NCBI GenBank assembly: GCA_964450355.1 | Contig: CAYVDH010000001.1 | Coordinates: forward strand, 8,679 to 72,678 | Length of the DNA: 64,000 nt | DNA from: CAYVDH01 sp964450355 | GTDB lineage: Bacteria > Bacteroidota > Bacteroidia > NS11-12g > UBA955 | Reading direction: 5' to 3' | Shown: positions 34,149-42,615 of the stretch, in pieces | Layout of the letters: the number at the start of each line of letters is the position of its first letter | Position numbering within the stretch: the first letter of the stretch is position 1 | The notes under the pieces: model-generated | The model's database searches: none | The model's input: only the letters and a program-made list of their open reading frames with translations | What the model was told of the DNA's origin: nothing | Position numbers and translations under genes: made by a program

Positions 34149-34748
34149 TTACACTGCGAAATAAATAAATATTATTAAATAAATCCATAGAATTCCTAAA
34201 AAGTGCCAATATGTTTTGCAAATATTTATGAACACTAGGTTTTTTTTATGGATTTGTAATTTCGAAGACTTAACAATAGCAACGATTAGAAGGATTATCC
34301 CTCCTAAAATATGCAATAAATGAGCTAAGCTAAAAACCCATAAAAAAGAAGCAGAAATATCTCCGGCTTGCTTATTTATGATGGTTAAACCCATTTTTAG
34401 GAGTTCTTTGTAGCCTAAAATTTGAGAAATAGTGAAGGCAATTCCAAATATCAAGGTAAAAGTTAATAAAGAAGGAATTTTATACACATCATCTTTCTTG
34501 GCCGATTTATATGCCAATTGCATGAACACGCTGGATACAATAACAATACCTGTGCTAATCCAAAACTGAACAGGAATAGTAAAGTAGGTCCATACATTGT
34601 TTCTTATCCCATCTTCCTTGTGAACCCACATGGCACTGCTAAACCCTACAAATAGCATGATACTGGCAACAATCAACAACCACACTATAAAGGTTTTTTC
34701 GTTGATGGCAGTTTGTTTTCCTTTTGGTTGTATTGCACTTGTTTCCAT
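34149..34748 (-). CDS. second subunit III-like protein of the terminal oxidase
   Basis: 199 residues with five membrane helices (FIVWLLIVASIMLFVGFSSA, FWISTGIVIVSSVFMQLA, LLTFTLIFGIAFTISQI, ASFLWVFSLAHLLHILGGII, TYWHFLGILWIYLIIFIYF). The last two, with AHLLHILGG and YWHFLGILWIYL, mirror the subunit III pattern. Paired short and long subunit III genes are common in Bacteroidota. It may be a structural subunit or an assembly factor. Confidence 0.88.
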   Translation of the reverse strand: METSAIQPKGKQTAINEKTFIVWLLIVASIMLFVGFSSAMWVHKEDGIRNNVWTYFTIPVQFWISTGIVIVSSVFMQLAYKSAKKDDVYKIPSLLTFTLIFGIAFTISQILGYKELLKMGLTIINKQAGDISASFLWVFSLAHLLHILGGIILLIVAIVKSSKLQIHKKNLVFINICKTYWHFLGILWIYLIIFIYFAV

Positions 34749-34754
34749 TTTTAT

Positions 34755-35651
34755 TTAAAAAAAATAACTAATTAATATTAAAGGCATGTATAATAATGAA
34801 GCAAACATTAATCTTTTAGCGCTTACTTCACTTAAATCTGAATACAATTGATATGCTCTGTAAAGCAAATACATAGCACAAGGTACAATGATAATCAAAC
34901 TGTAAATGGTAGAAAATTTAGAAGATAACACTGGATAAATGGTAATTATAAACAAAATACCCGTGTACCATATAATTTGTAAGGCGTTTTTTTTGGTTCT
35001 GCCTTCGTAAGATGGCAATAAAGTGTAACCAGCTTTTCTGTAATCGTTTTCGAGCAACCAAGCAATGGACCAAAAATGTGGAAATTGCCAAAAAAACTGT
35101 ATGCTAAAAAACAGGATTGCCATGTCATCTATATTGCCTACTACAGCTATCCAACCAATAGATGCAGGCAATGCTCCAGGAACTGCGCCTACAAAAACAG
35201 CAAAAGGGGATATTTTTTTTAATGGAGTATATGCTAAAACATAAATAAAGAAGGACAACAATGATAACAATGCACATCGTCCATTGACTAGAATTGTCAG
35301 CATTAACAAACCAATGATGACGCTTACAGAAGCAAACCAAATGGCATCATTTTTTGATATTTTACTATTTGCTACTGGTCTATCCATAGTTCTAGACATT
35401 AGCTTATCAGTATCAATTTCAATCACTTGGTTTAAAGCATTAGCCGAAATAACCACCAACAATCCTCCAATTACAAGTCCAAAAAACAGCAACCAATCAA
35501 AACTTAAACCAGTTTTATATAAACCCAAAAAATAAGTTATTATAGTAGTTCCTACAACAGAAACGCTCAATCTGAATTTACTTAATTGAAAATATTGAGC
35601 AAACAATTCTTTACTTAATGGCTCGGCTTTATTTATCAATGTATTATCCAA
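34755..35651 (-). CDS. ctaB: protoheme IX farnesyltransferase
   Basis: 298 residues with about eight membrane helices. Converts heme B to heme O in heme A synthesis (CtaB/CyoE). The first Asp-rich motif is NALNQVIEIDTDKLMSRTMDRP, and the second conserved polar loop is WLLENDYRKAGYTLLPS. It starts one base after the end of ctaA, so the two heme A enzymes are coupled. Confidence 0.95.
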   Translation of the reverse strand: MDNTLINKAEPLSKELFAQYFQLSKFRLSVSVVGTTIITYFLGLYKTGLSFDWLLFFGLVIGGLLVVISANALNQVIEIDTDKLMSRTMDRPVANSKISKNDAIWFASVSVIIGLLMLTILVNGRCALLSLLSFFIYVLAYTPLKKISPFAVFVGAVPGALPASIGWIAVVGNIDDMAILFFSIQFFWQFPHFWSIAWLLENDYRKAGYTLLPSYEGRTKKNALQIIWYTGILFIITIYPVLSSKFSTIYSLIIIVPCAMYLLYRAYQLYSDLSEVSAKRLMFASLLYMPLILISYFF

Positions 35652-35652
35652 A

Positions 35653-36684
35653 TTATCGAATTTTAGGATTAAAAATTAATTGGCAAAGATACACAGTAAT
35701 TGTGAATATAACACCTGCTAAAAACACATGCATCACTTGAAATACTAAGGGAAATTGAAATCTTAAATTAAATACTCCACTTAAATACTGTAAACACAAC
35801 AATGCTAGAACGACTATGAGTAAATTTAAGCTGAGTTTATCTTTCATTGATTTATTTTTAAACAAGATAAAACCAGTAAAAAAAATAACCACTAAAGCCA
35901 ATGCCCTGTGTAAATAAAATGAAAATCCTAATGAATCTAAATTCATGGTATTATTTGCATAAAGAGTACCATTAGCAATAGCCAAATCAGATGTATGTCT
36001 CAATTGCGTTCCAAATAAAATTTGAACTAAACTTAAAATCAATAAAAACACTATCCACCACTTGTATTTTATCAAATTAATGTTGTTTTCGTTCAATTGA
36101 GGGGCAAAAACACTTAACATAAAAAACACTAAAGCAGCATACGCTAATAAATAATGAATTGAAACAATGATTGAAAACAAATTAGTAGCAACAACAATGC
36201 TTCCTAGCCAACCGTTAAACAACATAAAAAAGAACCCTAAAATGCCAAACCAAAATTGTTTTTTATTTGAATTGAATTTTGTTTTAAATAAAGTTAAAAA
36301 AAATACTAAAGAAAACAACCCAGACAATACCCCTATTATTCTATTGATGTATTCTGTCCACGCTTTTCTAACGTTGAATTCTTCAGGCAAATAAACAGTA
36401 TTGTCGTTTAACAATTGTTCAGCCTCTTTTTTAAATCCAATGCTCTTTAATAACCCTGCAAATTTGTTGACTTTTTTTATTCTTTTTTGCAAATGTACAT
36501 CTTGATAATTGGGAGGCAATTGTGAAACATCTGAAGGAGGTATGTATCCATCAAAACATTTAGGCCAATCGGGGCAACCCATGCCACTTCCTGTGCTTCT
36601 TACAAATCCACCTGCCAATAACAACAATAAAACAAAAGATATTGAAAGTAAACCAGAAACTTTATTTATTTTTTGATAATTCAA
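35653..36684 (-). CDS. ctaA: heme A synthase
   Basis: 343 residues, COX15/CtaA family, eight membrane helices. Oxidises heme O to heme A. Conserved features: FVRSTGSGMGCPDWPKCFDGYIPP (cysteine pair loop), WTEYINRIIGVLSGLF (heme-ligand region), VSIHYLLAYAALVFF, FYLHRALALVV and MHVFLAGVIFT, the latter three carrying heme-ligand histidines. It is the first gene of the long oxidase operon and has its own two-box promoter. Confidence 0.95.
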   Translation of the reverse strand: MNYQKINKVSGLLSISFVLLLLLAGGFVRSTGSGMGCPDWPKCFDGYIPPSDVSQLPPNYQDVHLQKRIKKVNKFAGLLKSIGFKKEAEQLLNDNTVYLPEEFNVRKAWTEYINRIIGVLSGLFSLVFFLTLFKTKFNSNKKQFWFGILGFFFMLFNGWLGSIVVATNLFSIIVSIHYLLAYAALVFFMLSVFAPQLNENNINLIKYKWWIVFLLILSLVQILFGTQLRHTSDLAIANGTLYANNTMNLDSLGFSFYLHRALALVVIFFTGFILFKNKSMKDKLSLNLLIVVLALLCLQYLSGVFNLRFQFPLVFQVMHVFLAGVIFTITVYLCQLIFNPKIR

Positions 36685-36740
36685 GTCAGACTAAATTAAG
36701 CTTTAAAACCAGTTTACACTTTTTCCATTTTAAAGCACTG

Positions 36741-36770
36741 CAAAGGTAAACAAATATCAGTTTTAATCAA
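36741..36770 (-). promoter_or_regulatory. promoter of the ctaA operon
   Basis: Minus strand TTG (36770-36768), 19 bases, TACCTTTG (36748-36741). It lies between the cox1 terminator and ctaA, so ctaA and the genes after it form a separate transcription unit with a leader of about 50 bases. Confidence 0.75.
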
Positions 36771-36782
36771 TATTTTTTCCAT

Positions 36783-36810
36783 AAAAAAAGCCCCCATTTC
36801 TGGAGGCTCA
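36783..36810 (-). terminator. rho-independent terminator after cox1
   Basis: On the minus strand AGCCTCCA, a 4-base loop and TGGGGGCT, with one mismatch, form a GC-rich stem followed by seven T. It lies about 20 bases after the cox1 stop and separates cox2-cox1 from ctaA. Confidence 0.85.
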
Positions 36811-36828
36811 TCTTTATAATTAATTAAG

Positions 36829-38739
36829 TTACGCTAATTTGGTTTTAAACAATCTAACAAAGGAACTAAAGAAAACTTGTGAAGGTCTTTCATTGTTCAC
36901 ATTCATGTTAACTGTTTCGTTATTGGTGCTTGGCGCTTCGTAATGAGCTGGCTCACCATTTCCTATTTCGTTTTGAGGGAAATAATCCAATTCTCTATCT
37001 GGTCGGCTGTATTCATGAGGACCTCTGTAAACAGTAGGTATAGCTCCATGCCAGTTACCATGTACATGTTCTACTTCTGTAGTCCATTCAAGGGTATTAG
37101 ATTCCCAAGGGTTTTTGGTTGCTTTTTTACCAATAAAAATATTTGAGAAGAAATTGTAAATGAAAAACAATTGTCCAATTCCTCCAATAAATGCTGCAAT
37201 TGTAATTAATACATTTACATCCATCCATATTCCAAATTCAGGAATTAATGAAAACTCATAATATCTACGTGGTACACCAGCTAATCCCATAAAATGCATT
37301 GGGAAAAACACAAGGTAAGCTGAAATGAATGTAAACCAAAAGTGAAGACTTCCTAAGGTTTTATTCATCATGCGACCAAACATTTTAGGATACCAGTGAT
37401 AAATTCCGCTAAACATACCAAATATAGCTGCGCTACCCATTACCAAGTGGAAATGTGCTACCACAAAATAACTGTCGTGAAGTTGAACATCCAATGCTGC
37501 ATTTCCTAAATAGATACCTGTCAATCCGCCTGATATAAACAAAGAAACTAGACCTATGGCAAATAACATGGCTGGAGTGAAACGAATATTCCCTTTCCAT
37601 AAAGTAGAAAGGTAGTTAAATGTTTTCACAGCAGAAGGTACTGCAATAATCAAGGTGACATACATAAATACTGTTCCTAAAAACGGATTCATTCCTGTAA
37701 TGAACATGTGGTGACCCCAAACTATGAATGACAAGAAAGAAATTCCTATCAAAGATATCACCATGGCTGTATATCCAAAAATTGGCTTTCTAGCATTTGT
37801 AGCAATTACTTCAGAGGTAATACCCAGTGCAGGCATTAAAATGATGTAAACCTCTGGGTGACCTAAGAACCAAAATAAGTGTTGGAACATGATAGGACTA
37901 CCACCACTGTTTGTTAAAGCTCCAATGTTATTCAAATAAATATCACTCAAGTAAAAACTGGTTCCAAAACTTCTATCAAAAATCAAAAATAATCCAGCTC
38001 CTAATAAAACAGGGAAAGATAATAATCCTAAAATGGCAGTTAATAAAAATGCCCAAATGGTTAAAGGCAATCTGTTCATTGACATTCCCTTTGTTCTCAT
38101 GTTTAATACTGTAGTTATATAATTGATACCACCTAATAAAGAAGACACAATGAATAACACAATAGCAACAAGCCACAAGGTTGTTCCTAATCCAGAGCCA
38201 GGCATGGCTTTAGGCAAGGCGCTTAATGGCGGATATACTGTCCAACCGCTAGATGCAGGTCCTGTTTCAACAAAGAAGGAAGACATTAATACACAAGAAG
38301 ATAAAAAGAAAAACCAATAAGACAACATGTTCATGAAGGGAGATGCCATATCTCTTGCTCCTACTTGTAAAGGAATTAATAAGTTACTAAAAGTTCCACT
38401 TAATCCAGCTGTAAGTACATAAAACACCATAATGGTACCGTGTATGGTAACAAGTGCCATGTAATAGTTAGGATCTAATTTACCTCCTTTAGCCCACTTT
38501 CCTAACAAACTTTCTAATATTGGAAAAGTTTCATTAGGCCATGCTAACTGCATTCTGAAAAGTAAAGACATTCCCATTCCAAAACAACCCATGATGATAC
38601 CAGTTATTAAGAACTGTTTTGAAATCATCTTGTGATCTGTACTGAAAACGTATTTTCTAATAAATGATGGCTCGTGATGCTCGTGGTGAGCATGATCATC
38701 ATGATGAGCGTGTGTTTCTTTTATTGTATCGGTACTCAT
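36829..38739 (-). CDS. cytochrome c oxidase subunit I
   Basis: 636 residues with at least twelve membrane helices. Catalytic heme-copper subunit. Heme a ligand in VTIHGTIMVFYV; CuB/proton motif FWFLGHPEVYIILMPA (type A1, with the Glu); the histidine pair VWGHHMFITGM; and heme ligands in SYFVVAHFHLVMGSA. The N-terminus is histidine-rich (THAHHDDHAHHEHHE), and the tail after the last helix is about 100 residues, ending FVRLFKTKLA. The gene follows cox2 by 9 bases and is closed by a strong terminator. Confidence 0.97.
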   Translation of the reverse strand: MSTDTIKETHAHHDDHAHHEHHEPSFIRKYVFSTDHKMISKQFLITGIIMGCFGMGMSLLFRMQLAWPNETFPILESLLGKWAKGGKLDPNYYMALVTIHGTIMVFYVLTAGLSGTFSNLLIPLQVGARDMASPFMNMLSYWFFFLSSCVLMSSFFVETGPASSGWTVYPPLSALPKAMPGSGLGTTLWLVAIVLFIVSSLLGGINYITTVLNMRTKGMSMNRLPLTIWAFLLTAILGLLSFPVLLGAGLFLIFDRSFGTSFYLSDIYLNNIGALTNSGGSPIMFQHLFWFLGHPEVYIILMPALGITSEVIATNARKPIFGYTAMVISLIGISFLSFIVWGHHMFITGMNPFLGTVFMYVTLIIAVPSAVKTFNYLSTLWKGNIRFTPAMLFAIGLVSLFISGGLTGIYLGNAALDVQLHDSYFVVAHFHLVMGSAAIFGMFSGIYHWYPKMFGRMMNKTLGSLHFWFTFISAYLVFFPMHFMGLAGVPRRYYEFSLIPEFGIWMDVNVLITIAAFIGGIGQLFFIYNFFSNIFIGKKATKNPWESNTLEWTTEVEHVHGNWHGAIPTVYRGPHEYSRPDRELDYFPQNEIGNGEPAHYEAPSTNNETVNMNVNNERPSQVFFSSFVRLFKTKLA

Positions 38740-38748
38740 GCTTTTTTT

Positions 38749-40323
38749 TTATTTTACTGCTAATTTTTTATTTGAACTTAATGAATCTACTTTGTTACTT
38801 GTACTATCAGATGTTTGATTTGCATTTGGAGTTGCAGGAGTTGTTTCTACAGCTATGTTTTTACCAAAAGCTGTAGGTTGTTCTGCTAACCATTTTTCAT
38901 AATCTGCTTTTTCTTCAACCACTACTTTTAATTTCATTCCATAATGAGAAGTTCCACATATTTTATTGCAATATAAATAGAATTCAAACTCTTCACCGTT
39001 TTCTGCTTTAGCTTGAGCGGTAGTTTTTGTTGGAATAAAAGTTAATTTAGTAGGCAATCCAGGAACAACGTTCATTTGAGCTCTGAAGTGAGGCAACCAA
39101 GCACTGTGAATGATGTCTCTGGAGCGGAACAATAAAGTAACTGGTTGTCCTTTTACCAAATGAAGCTCTTGTGTTATCACATCGTCTTCTGCATGATTAG
39201 AAACAAATTTACTGTATAAATTGTTTTTGTTAGAATTGTTTTTATCTTTTAAAATGTCATTAACTCTTTGTTTTTGAATCTTTTTTCTATTTAAGGAAGC
39301 TTCTAAGTCTGACATCATTTCTCCATTTTTCAATGTTTCGATTTCATCTTCAATTCCTTCCATTGCTGTATAGTCTTTTAAATCATCTGCTGCTTTGTAA
39401 TCAGCTTCCAATTGAGCCAACTTTGCTCCAGATTTCACTTTTTGAATTTCTCTCTCAACTTTTACTATGGCAGTGTCTAGTTCCACTAACATTTCTAGGA
39501 TAGCAGGCTCATATCCCAATCCTAATTTATTGTTAGATTCAGAAATGAATTTATAATCCATTTTGCCTAGTTCACCATCTTTACCAGCATATCTGGCATT
39601 CCAACCAAATTGGTAAGCAAATATTTCAATTTTAGTAGGGTTGCTTTTTTCTCCTGCATACATGATGCTATTCCAAGTTTTGTGGCCTCTTAATACTAAA
39701 ATAGTTAACACTATTGCAGGAATAATGGTCCAAAATACTTCCAATTTGTTGTTGTGAGAATAATACAACGCCTTTCTGTTTGGATTGTAAGTATATTTAA
39801 AGGCAAACCAAAACAATAAAAACTGAGTAATAACAAATACAATGGTAGTCAGAATTAAGGTAATTTGGAACATGCTGTCGTAAGTAGCTCCATGTTCACT
39901 TGCAGCATTTCCTAAAAGGACATGTTTACCATGGTTTTTGTATTCCCATGCTACGGCTGCTAACCCAACAATCATGAATATCAACATCAACCATGAATTA
40001 AATTTATTTCCGTTGAGGGTTTCTTTTCCTGTTATTTTTGAAGTGATTGCTGCTATATCAAAAGCAGATGCAATAACCAATACAAGTAATACAACAAAAA
40101 TAAGCAATCCCCATTTGATTTTGTTTTCTAAACTTTTTTCAGGTGTATCTATTTTTGCAGGATCGTACTTGAACTCATCTGCCCCGAAAAGAGGTTTCTC
40201 GGCATAGGTGTTCTCTGTTTGATGACTTTTAATGTCCACCGATTGAAAAGAGGTGTATGACAGAATGAAAAAAGCAAAAGCTGCTAGAAATACTTTAAGA
40301 ATGGTTTTTATTTTTTTATTCAT
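38749..40323 (-). CDS. cytochrome c oxidase subunit II with long coiled-coil insertion
   Basis: 524 residues, much longer than a canonical subunit II (about 250-350). An N-terminal anchor and two further membrane regions are followed by two subunit II helices (FQITLILTTIVFVITQFLLFW, VFWTIIPAIVLTILVL). The cupredoxin domain carries the CuA ligands (IHSAWLPH and CNKICGTSHYGM). Between strands of that domain, roughly residues 245-355, is a charged helical insertion (EMLVELDTAIVKVEREIQKV, LEADYKAADDLKDY) likely to form a coiled coil. A low-complexity Thr/Ser/Asn tail follows the domain. The gene has a TAAATTTG promoter element. Confidence 0.95.
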   Translation of the reverse strand: MNKKIKTILKVFLAAFAFFILSYTSFQSVDIKSHQTENTYAEKPLFGADEFKYDPAKIDTPEKSLENKIKWGLLIFVVLLVLVIASAFDIAAITSKITGKETLNGNKFNSWLMLIFMIVGLAAVAWEYKNHGKHVLLGNAASEHGATYDSMFQITLILTTIVFVITQFLLFWFAFKYTYNPNRKALYYSHNNKLEVFWTIIPAIVLTILVLRGHKTWNSIMYAGEKSNPTKIEIFAYQFGWNARYAGKDGELGKMDYKFISESNNKLGLGYEPAILEMLVELDTAIVKVEREIQKVKSGAKLAQLEADYKAADDLKDYTAMEGIEDEIETLKNGEMMSDLEASLNRKKIQKQRVNDILKDKNNSNKNNLYSKFVSNHAEDDVITQELHLVKGQPVTLLFRSRDIIHSAWLPHFRAQMNVVPGLPTKLTFIPTKTTAQAKAENGEEFEFYLYCNKICGTSHYGMKLKVVVEEKADYEKWLAEQPTAFGKNIAVETTPATPNANQTSDSTSNKVDSLSSNKKLAVK

Positions 40324-40364
40324 TTCAATAAATGCTTCTAAGATTATATATCTTTAGTTGGTCG

Positions 40365-40372
40365 CAAATTTA
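40365..40372 (-). promoter_or_regulatory. -7 promoter element of cox2-cox1
   Basis: Minus strand TAAATTTG, a perfect TAnnTTTG match, 41 bases upstream of the cox2 ATG at 40323. No strong TTTG at -33. Confidence 0.55.
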
Positions 40373-40460
40373 TTGTTATTTTTCAAGAATTGTAAAAAAA
40401 AACTTACTTAATTTTATAAACAATATAAAACACTGCAAAACAGAGGTTTAATAGTTTTAA

Positions 40461-40976
40461 TTAACGTAATCTATCAACTGAAGCAAGTAGTTTAATGTCT
40501 TTTTTAATTCCTTTAAAGGCTAAATAATTAAATAAAAATAAACTCAAACCTATAAAAAATCCCAAATATGTTTGTGAGTCAAAAGTTGACTGAAACAAGT
40601 TTGTTACTTTGTATTTTTGATAAACTATATAAAAATTCACTAACCCTATGAATAAGGTATTAAACATCACTAAACGAAGTTGAAGAGCTAAATTTTTAAA
40701 TAAAAAGATAGATACTAAAGCCATTAGCAATGCAATTAACAAAGAATAGGTAATTAAATTGTTTTTATGTTCAAACCTGGAATTATCGTTATTTAAATCA
40801 AAAACAGTTTTATTCATAAAAATATCGTAAGTTATTTTTTCACTAGGATTGACAATGGTTTCAGATTCTTTTGCTCCCATTCCAATTCCTGAAGATATTT
40901 TCAAATTCCCAAACATCATGATGGAGGTTACTAAAACAATTACCAATAAATATACTGATTGAATTCTTTGAATCAT
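40461..40976 (-). CDS. DUF4293 membrane protein
   Basis: 171 residues with four membrane helices: IQSVYLLVIVLVTSIMMFG at the N-terminus, then LITYSLLIALLMALVSIFLF, LRLVMFNTLFIGLVNFYIVY and LGFFIGLSLFLFNYLAFKGI. The MIQRIQSVYL beginning is diagnostic of the Bacteroidota family DUF4293, function unknown. A TATTTTTG element lies 5 bases before the ATG. Confidence 0.85.
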   Translation of the reverse strand: MIQRIQSVYLLVIVLVTSIMMFGNLKISSGIGMGAKESETIVNPSEKITYDIFMNKTVFDLNNDNSRFEHKNNLITYSLLIALLMALVSIFLFKNLALQLRLVMFNTLFIGLVNFYIVYQKYKVTNLFQSTFDSQTYLGFFIGLSLFLFNYLAFKGIKKDIKLLASVDRLR

Positions 40977-40981
40977 GGTGG

Positions 40982-40989
40982 CAAAAATA
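40982..40989 (-). promoter_or_regulatory. -7 promoter element of the DUF4293 gene
   Basis: Minus strand TATTTTTG, a perfect TAnnTTTG match, only 5 bases from the ATG at 40976. If used, the transcript would start at or next to the start codon and be leaderless. Confidence 0.5.
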
Positions 40990-40996
40990 ATTATTT

Positions 40997-42253
40997 TTAT
41001 GTCTTTAATTTTTTCTTTTTTGCACTAGGGAACAATATATTGTTCAGTATCAATCTATATCCAGGGCTATTAGGAAACAAAGCTAAGTTTGTTGGCGGCT
41101 CTCCTACCATGTGTTGGTAATCCTCTGGGTCGTGTCCACTGTAAAAAGTCCAAGTGCCTTTACCCATGGTTCCGTGTATATATCGGGCTTCATTTGCAGC
41201 TTTGTATTCTCCCATCACCAATACCTCCGGTTTGATGAATTGTTTTCTGAATGCAGTAGTTTGTCCCATAAACCCTTTGATGGTTTGGGTGTGGTTTTGA
41301 CACAACATAGTAGGTATGACATCCCATTTTGCACTGAAATCAAACAAGGTAAAATTGTCGTCTTTTTCCTGAACATTTCTGTAATTGGTATTGTCAATAG
41401 TAGCGTGTTCATAGGCATAAGGACTGGTTTCTAAAGTGTAGTCTTTAAAAGCAAATCCATTGTCAAATTTAATTTTTGTTTGAGCATAAGGATCGGCTCC
41501 ATCTCCATCAAACATACTTTCACAGATATCAATACCATCTGCTGCCAAAGCGATATCATAAGTATCTGTAGCGCTACACATCGCAAATAAAAAACCTCCA
41601 CCTAAACAAAAGTCTCTTATTTTTTTAGCCACAGCTGCTTTCATTTCCGACACTTTTTTGTATCCATTTCTTGTTGCACAAGCTTCGTTTTCTTTTACAT
41701 CTTCTAAGTACCATGGGGCATTTCGGTATCCATACCAAAATTTTCCATATTGTCCTGTAAAATCTTCGTGATGTAAATGCAACCAATCGTATGTAAGCAG
41801 CTTCTCTTGTAACACTTCATCATCATATACTTTGTCATAAGGAATTTCAGAATATTCTAAAACCATGGTTACTGCATCGTCCCAAGGCTGTTTGTTTTTG
41901 GGCGAATACACTGCTATTTTAGGAACTTTAAGCAATTTAACACTTTCCATGTTTACCTCGGGATTACTGATTTCTACTTGAATGGAATTAGCTTTAGCTT
42001 CAGTAATGATTTGGTAATCTACTCCCCTAATTTTACATTCATTTTCATATTCTGTTTCAAATGGGAACATGAAACTTCCGCCTTCGTAATTCAATAGCCA
42101 ATCTACTTCTGCGCCTTTTTGCAACACCCAATAAGCAATGCCATAGGCTTTCAAATGATTTTTCTGTCCTTCGTCCATAGAAATTAATATTTGTAAGGGA
42201 TACAAATTTGTAATGCTAACGAAAGTCAAAATAAATGCTGCTATTTTTTTCAT
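40997..42253 (-). CDS. exported protein of a family often labelled asparagine synthetase B; amidotransferase-like
   Basis: 418 residues with a signal peptide (IAAFILTFVSITNLYPLQ). Beginning ILISMDEGQKNHLKAYGIAYW, it matches from memory a Bacteroidota family commonly named asparagine synthetase B, but no AsnB synthetase motifs (SGGxDS) or N-terminal catalytic Cys are present. A class I amidotransferase-like nucleophile elbow may be seen at GGGFLFAMCSATDTYDIA. LHLHHEDFTGQYGKF is another conserved-looking block. The C-terminus is basic (PSAKKKKLKT). It ends the DUF1573-rfbD-crcB operon, overlapping crcB by 4 bases. True activity unknown. Confidence 0.75.
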   Translation of the reverse strand: MKKIAAFILTFVSITNLYPLQILISMDEGQKNHLKAYGIAYWVLQKGAEVDWLLNYEGGSFMFPFETEYENECKIRGVDYQIITEAKANSIQVEISNPEVNMESVKLLKVPKIAVYSPKNKQPWDDAVTMVLEYSEIPYDKVYDDEVLQEKLLTYDWLHLHHEDFTGQYGKFWYGYRNAPWYLEDVKENEACATRNGYKKVSEMKAAVAKKIRDFCLGGGFLFAMCSATDTYDIALAADGIDICESMFDGDGADPYAQTKIKFDNGFAFKDYTLETSPYAYEHATIDNTNYRNVQEKDDNFTLFDFSAKWDVIPTMLCQNHTQTIKGFMGQTTAFRKQFIKPEVLVMGEYKAANEARYIHGTMGKGTWTFYSGHDPEDYQHMVGEPPTNLALFPNSPGYRLILNNILFPSAKKKKLKT

Positions 42254-42615
42254 TTCAATCCTTTGATAAAAATAATGTAAGTAAGTCCTAATCCTACAAA
42301 GTTAGTTAAAAAAAAATAAATAAACGCCATCATGTAATGTTGATTTTTTAACAACAATACAGTTTCCATAGAAAAAGATGAAAAGGTAGTGAATCCTCCA
42401 AGTATTCCAGTAATGATAAATAATTGATACGCTTCTAAACCTTTGTTTTTAAAAAAATAAATGGACATAAGCCCAATTAATACACATCCAATTATATTCG
42501 CTGAAAATGTAGCAAATGGAAAACTGTTGCCATCTGATTTACCAATTATCATTTGTAATATAAACCGTAAAACAGCTCCTATACCACCTCCAATAAACAC
42601 CATTAAATAGTTCAT
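42250..42615 (-). CDS. crcB: fluoride ion channel CrcB
   Basis: 121 residues with four membrane helices. Diagnostic blocks: GGGIGAVLRFILQ at 9-21, FANIIG-like ATFSANIIGCVLIG, and GILGGFTTFSSFSMETVLLL, which contains the TTFSS channel motif. A dimeric channel that exports fluoride. Here it lies inside an operon with 4-base overlaps on both sides, so no fluoride riboswitch directly precedes it. Confidence 0.95.
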   Translation of the reverse strand: MNYLMVFIGGGIGAVLRFILQMIIGKSDGNSFPFATFSANIIGCVLIGLMSIYFFKNKGLEAYQLFIITGILGGFTTFSSFSMETVLLLKNQHYMMAFIYFFLTNFVGLGLTYIIFIKGLK

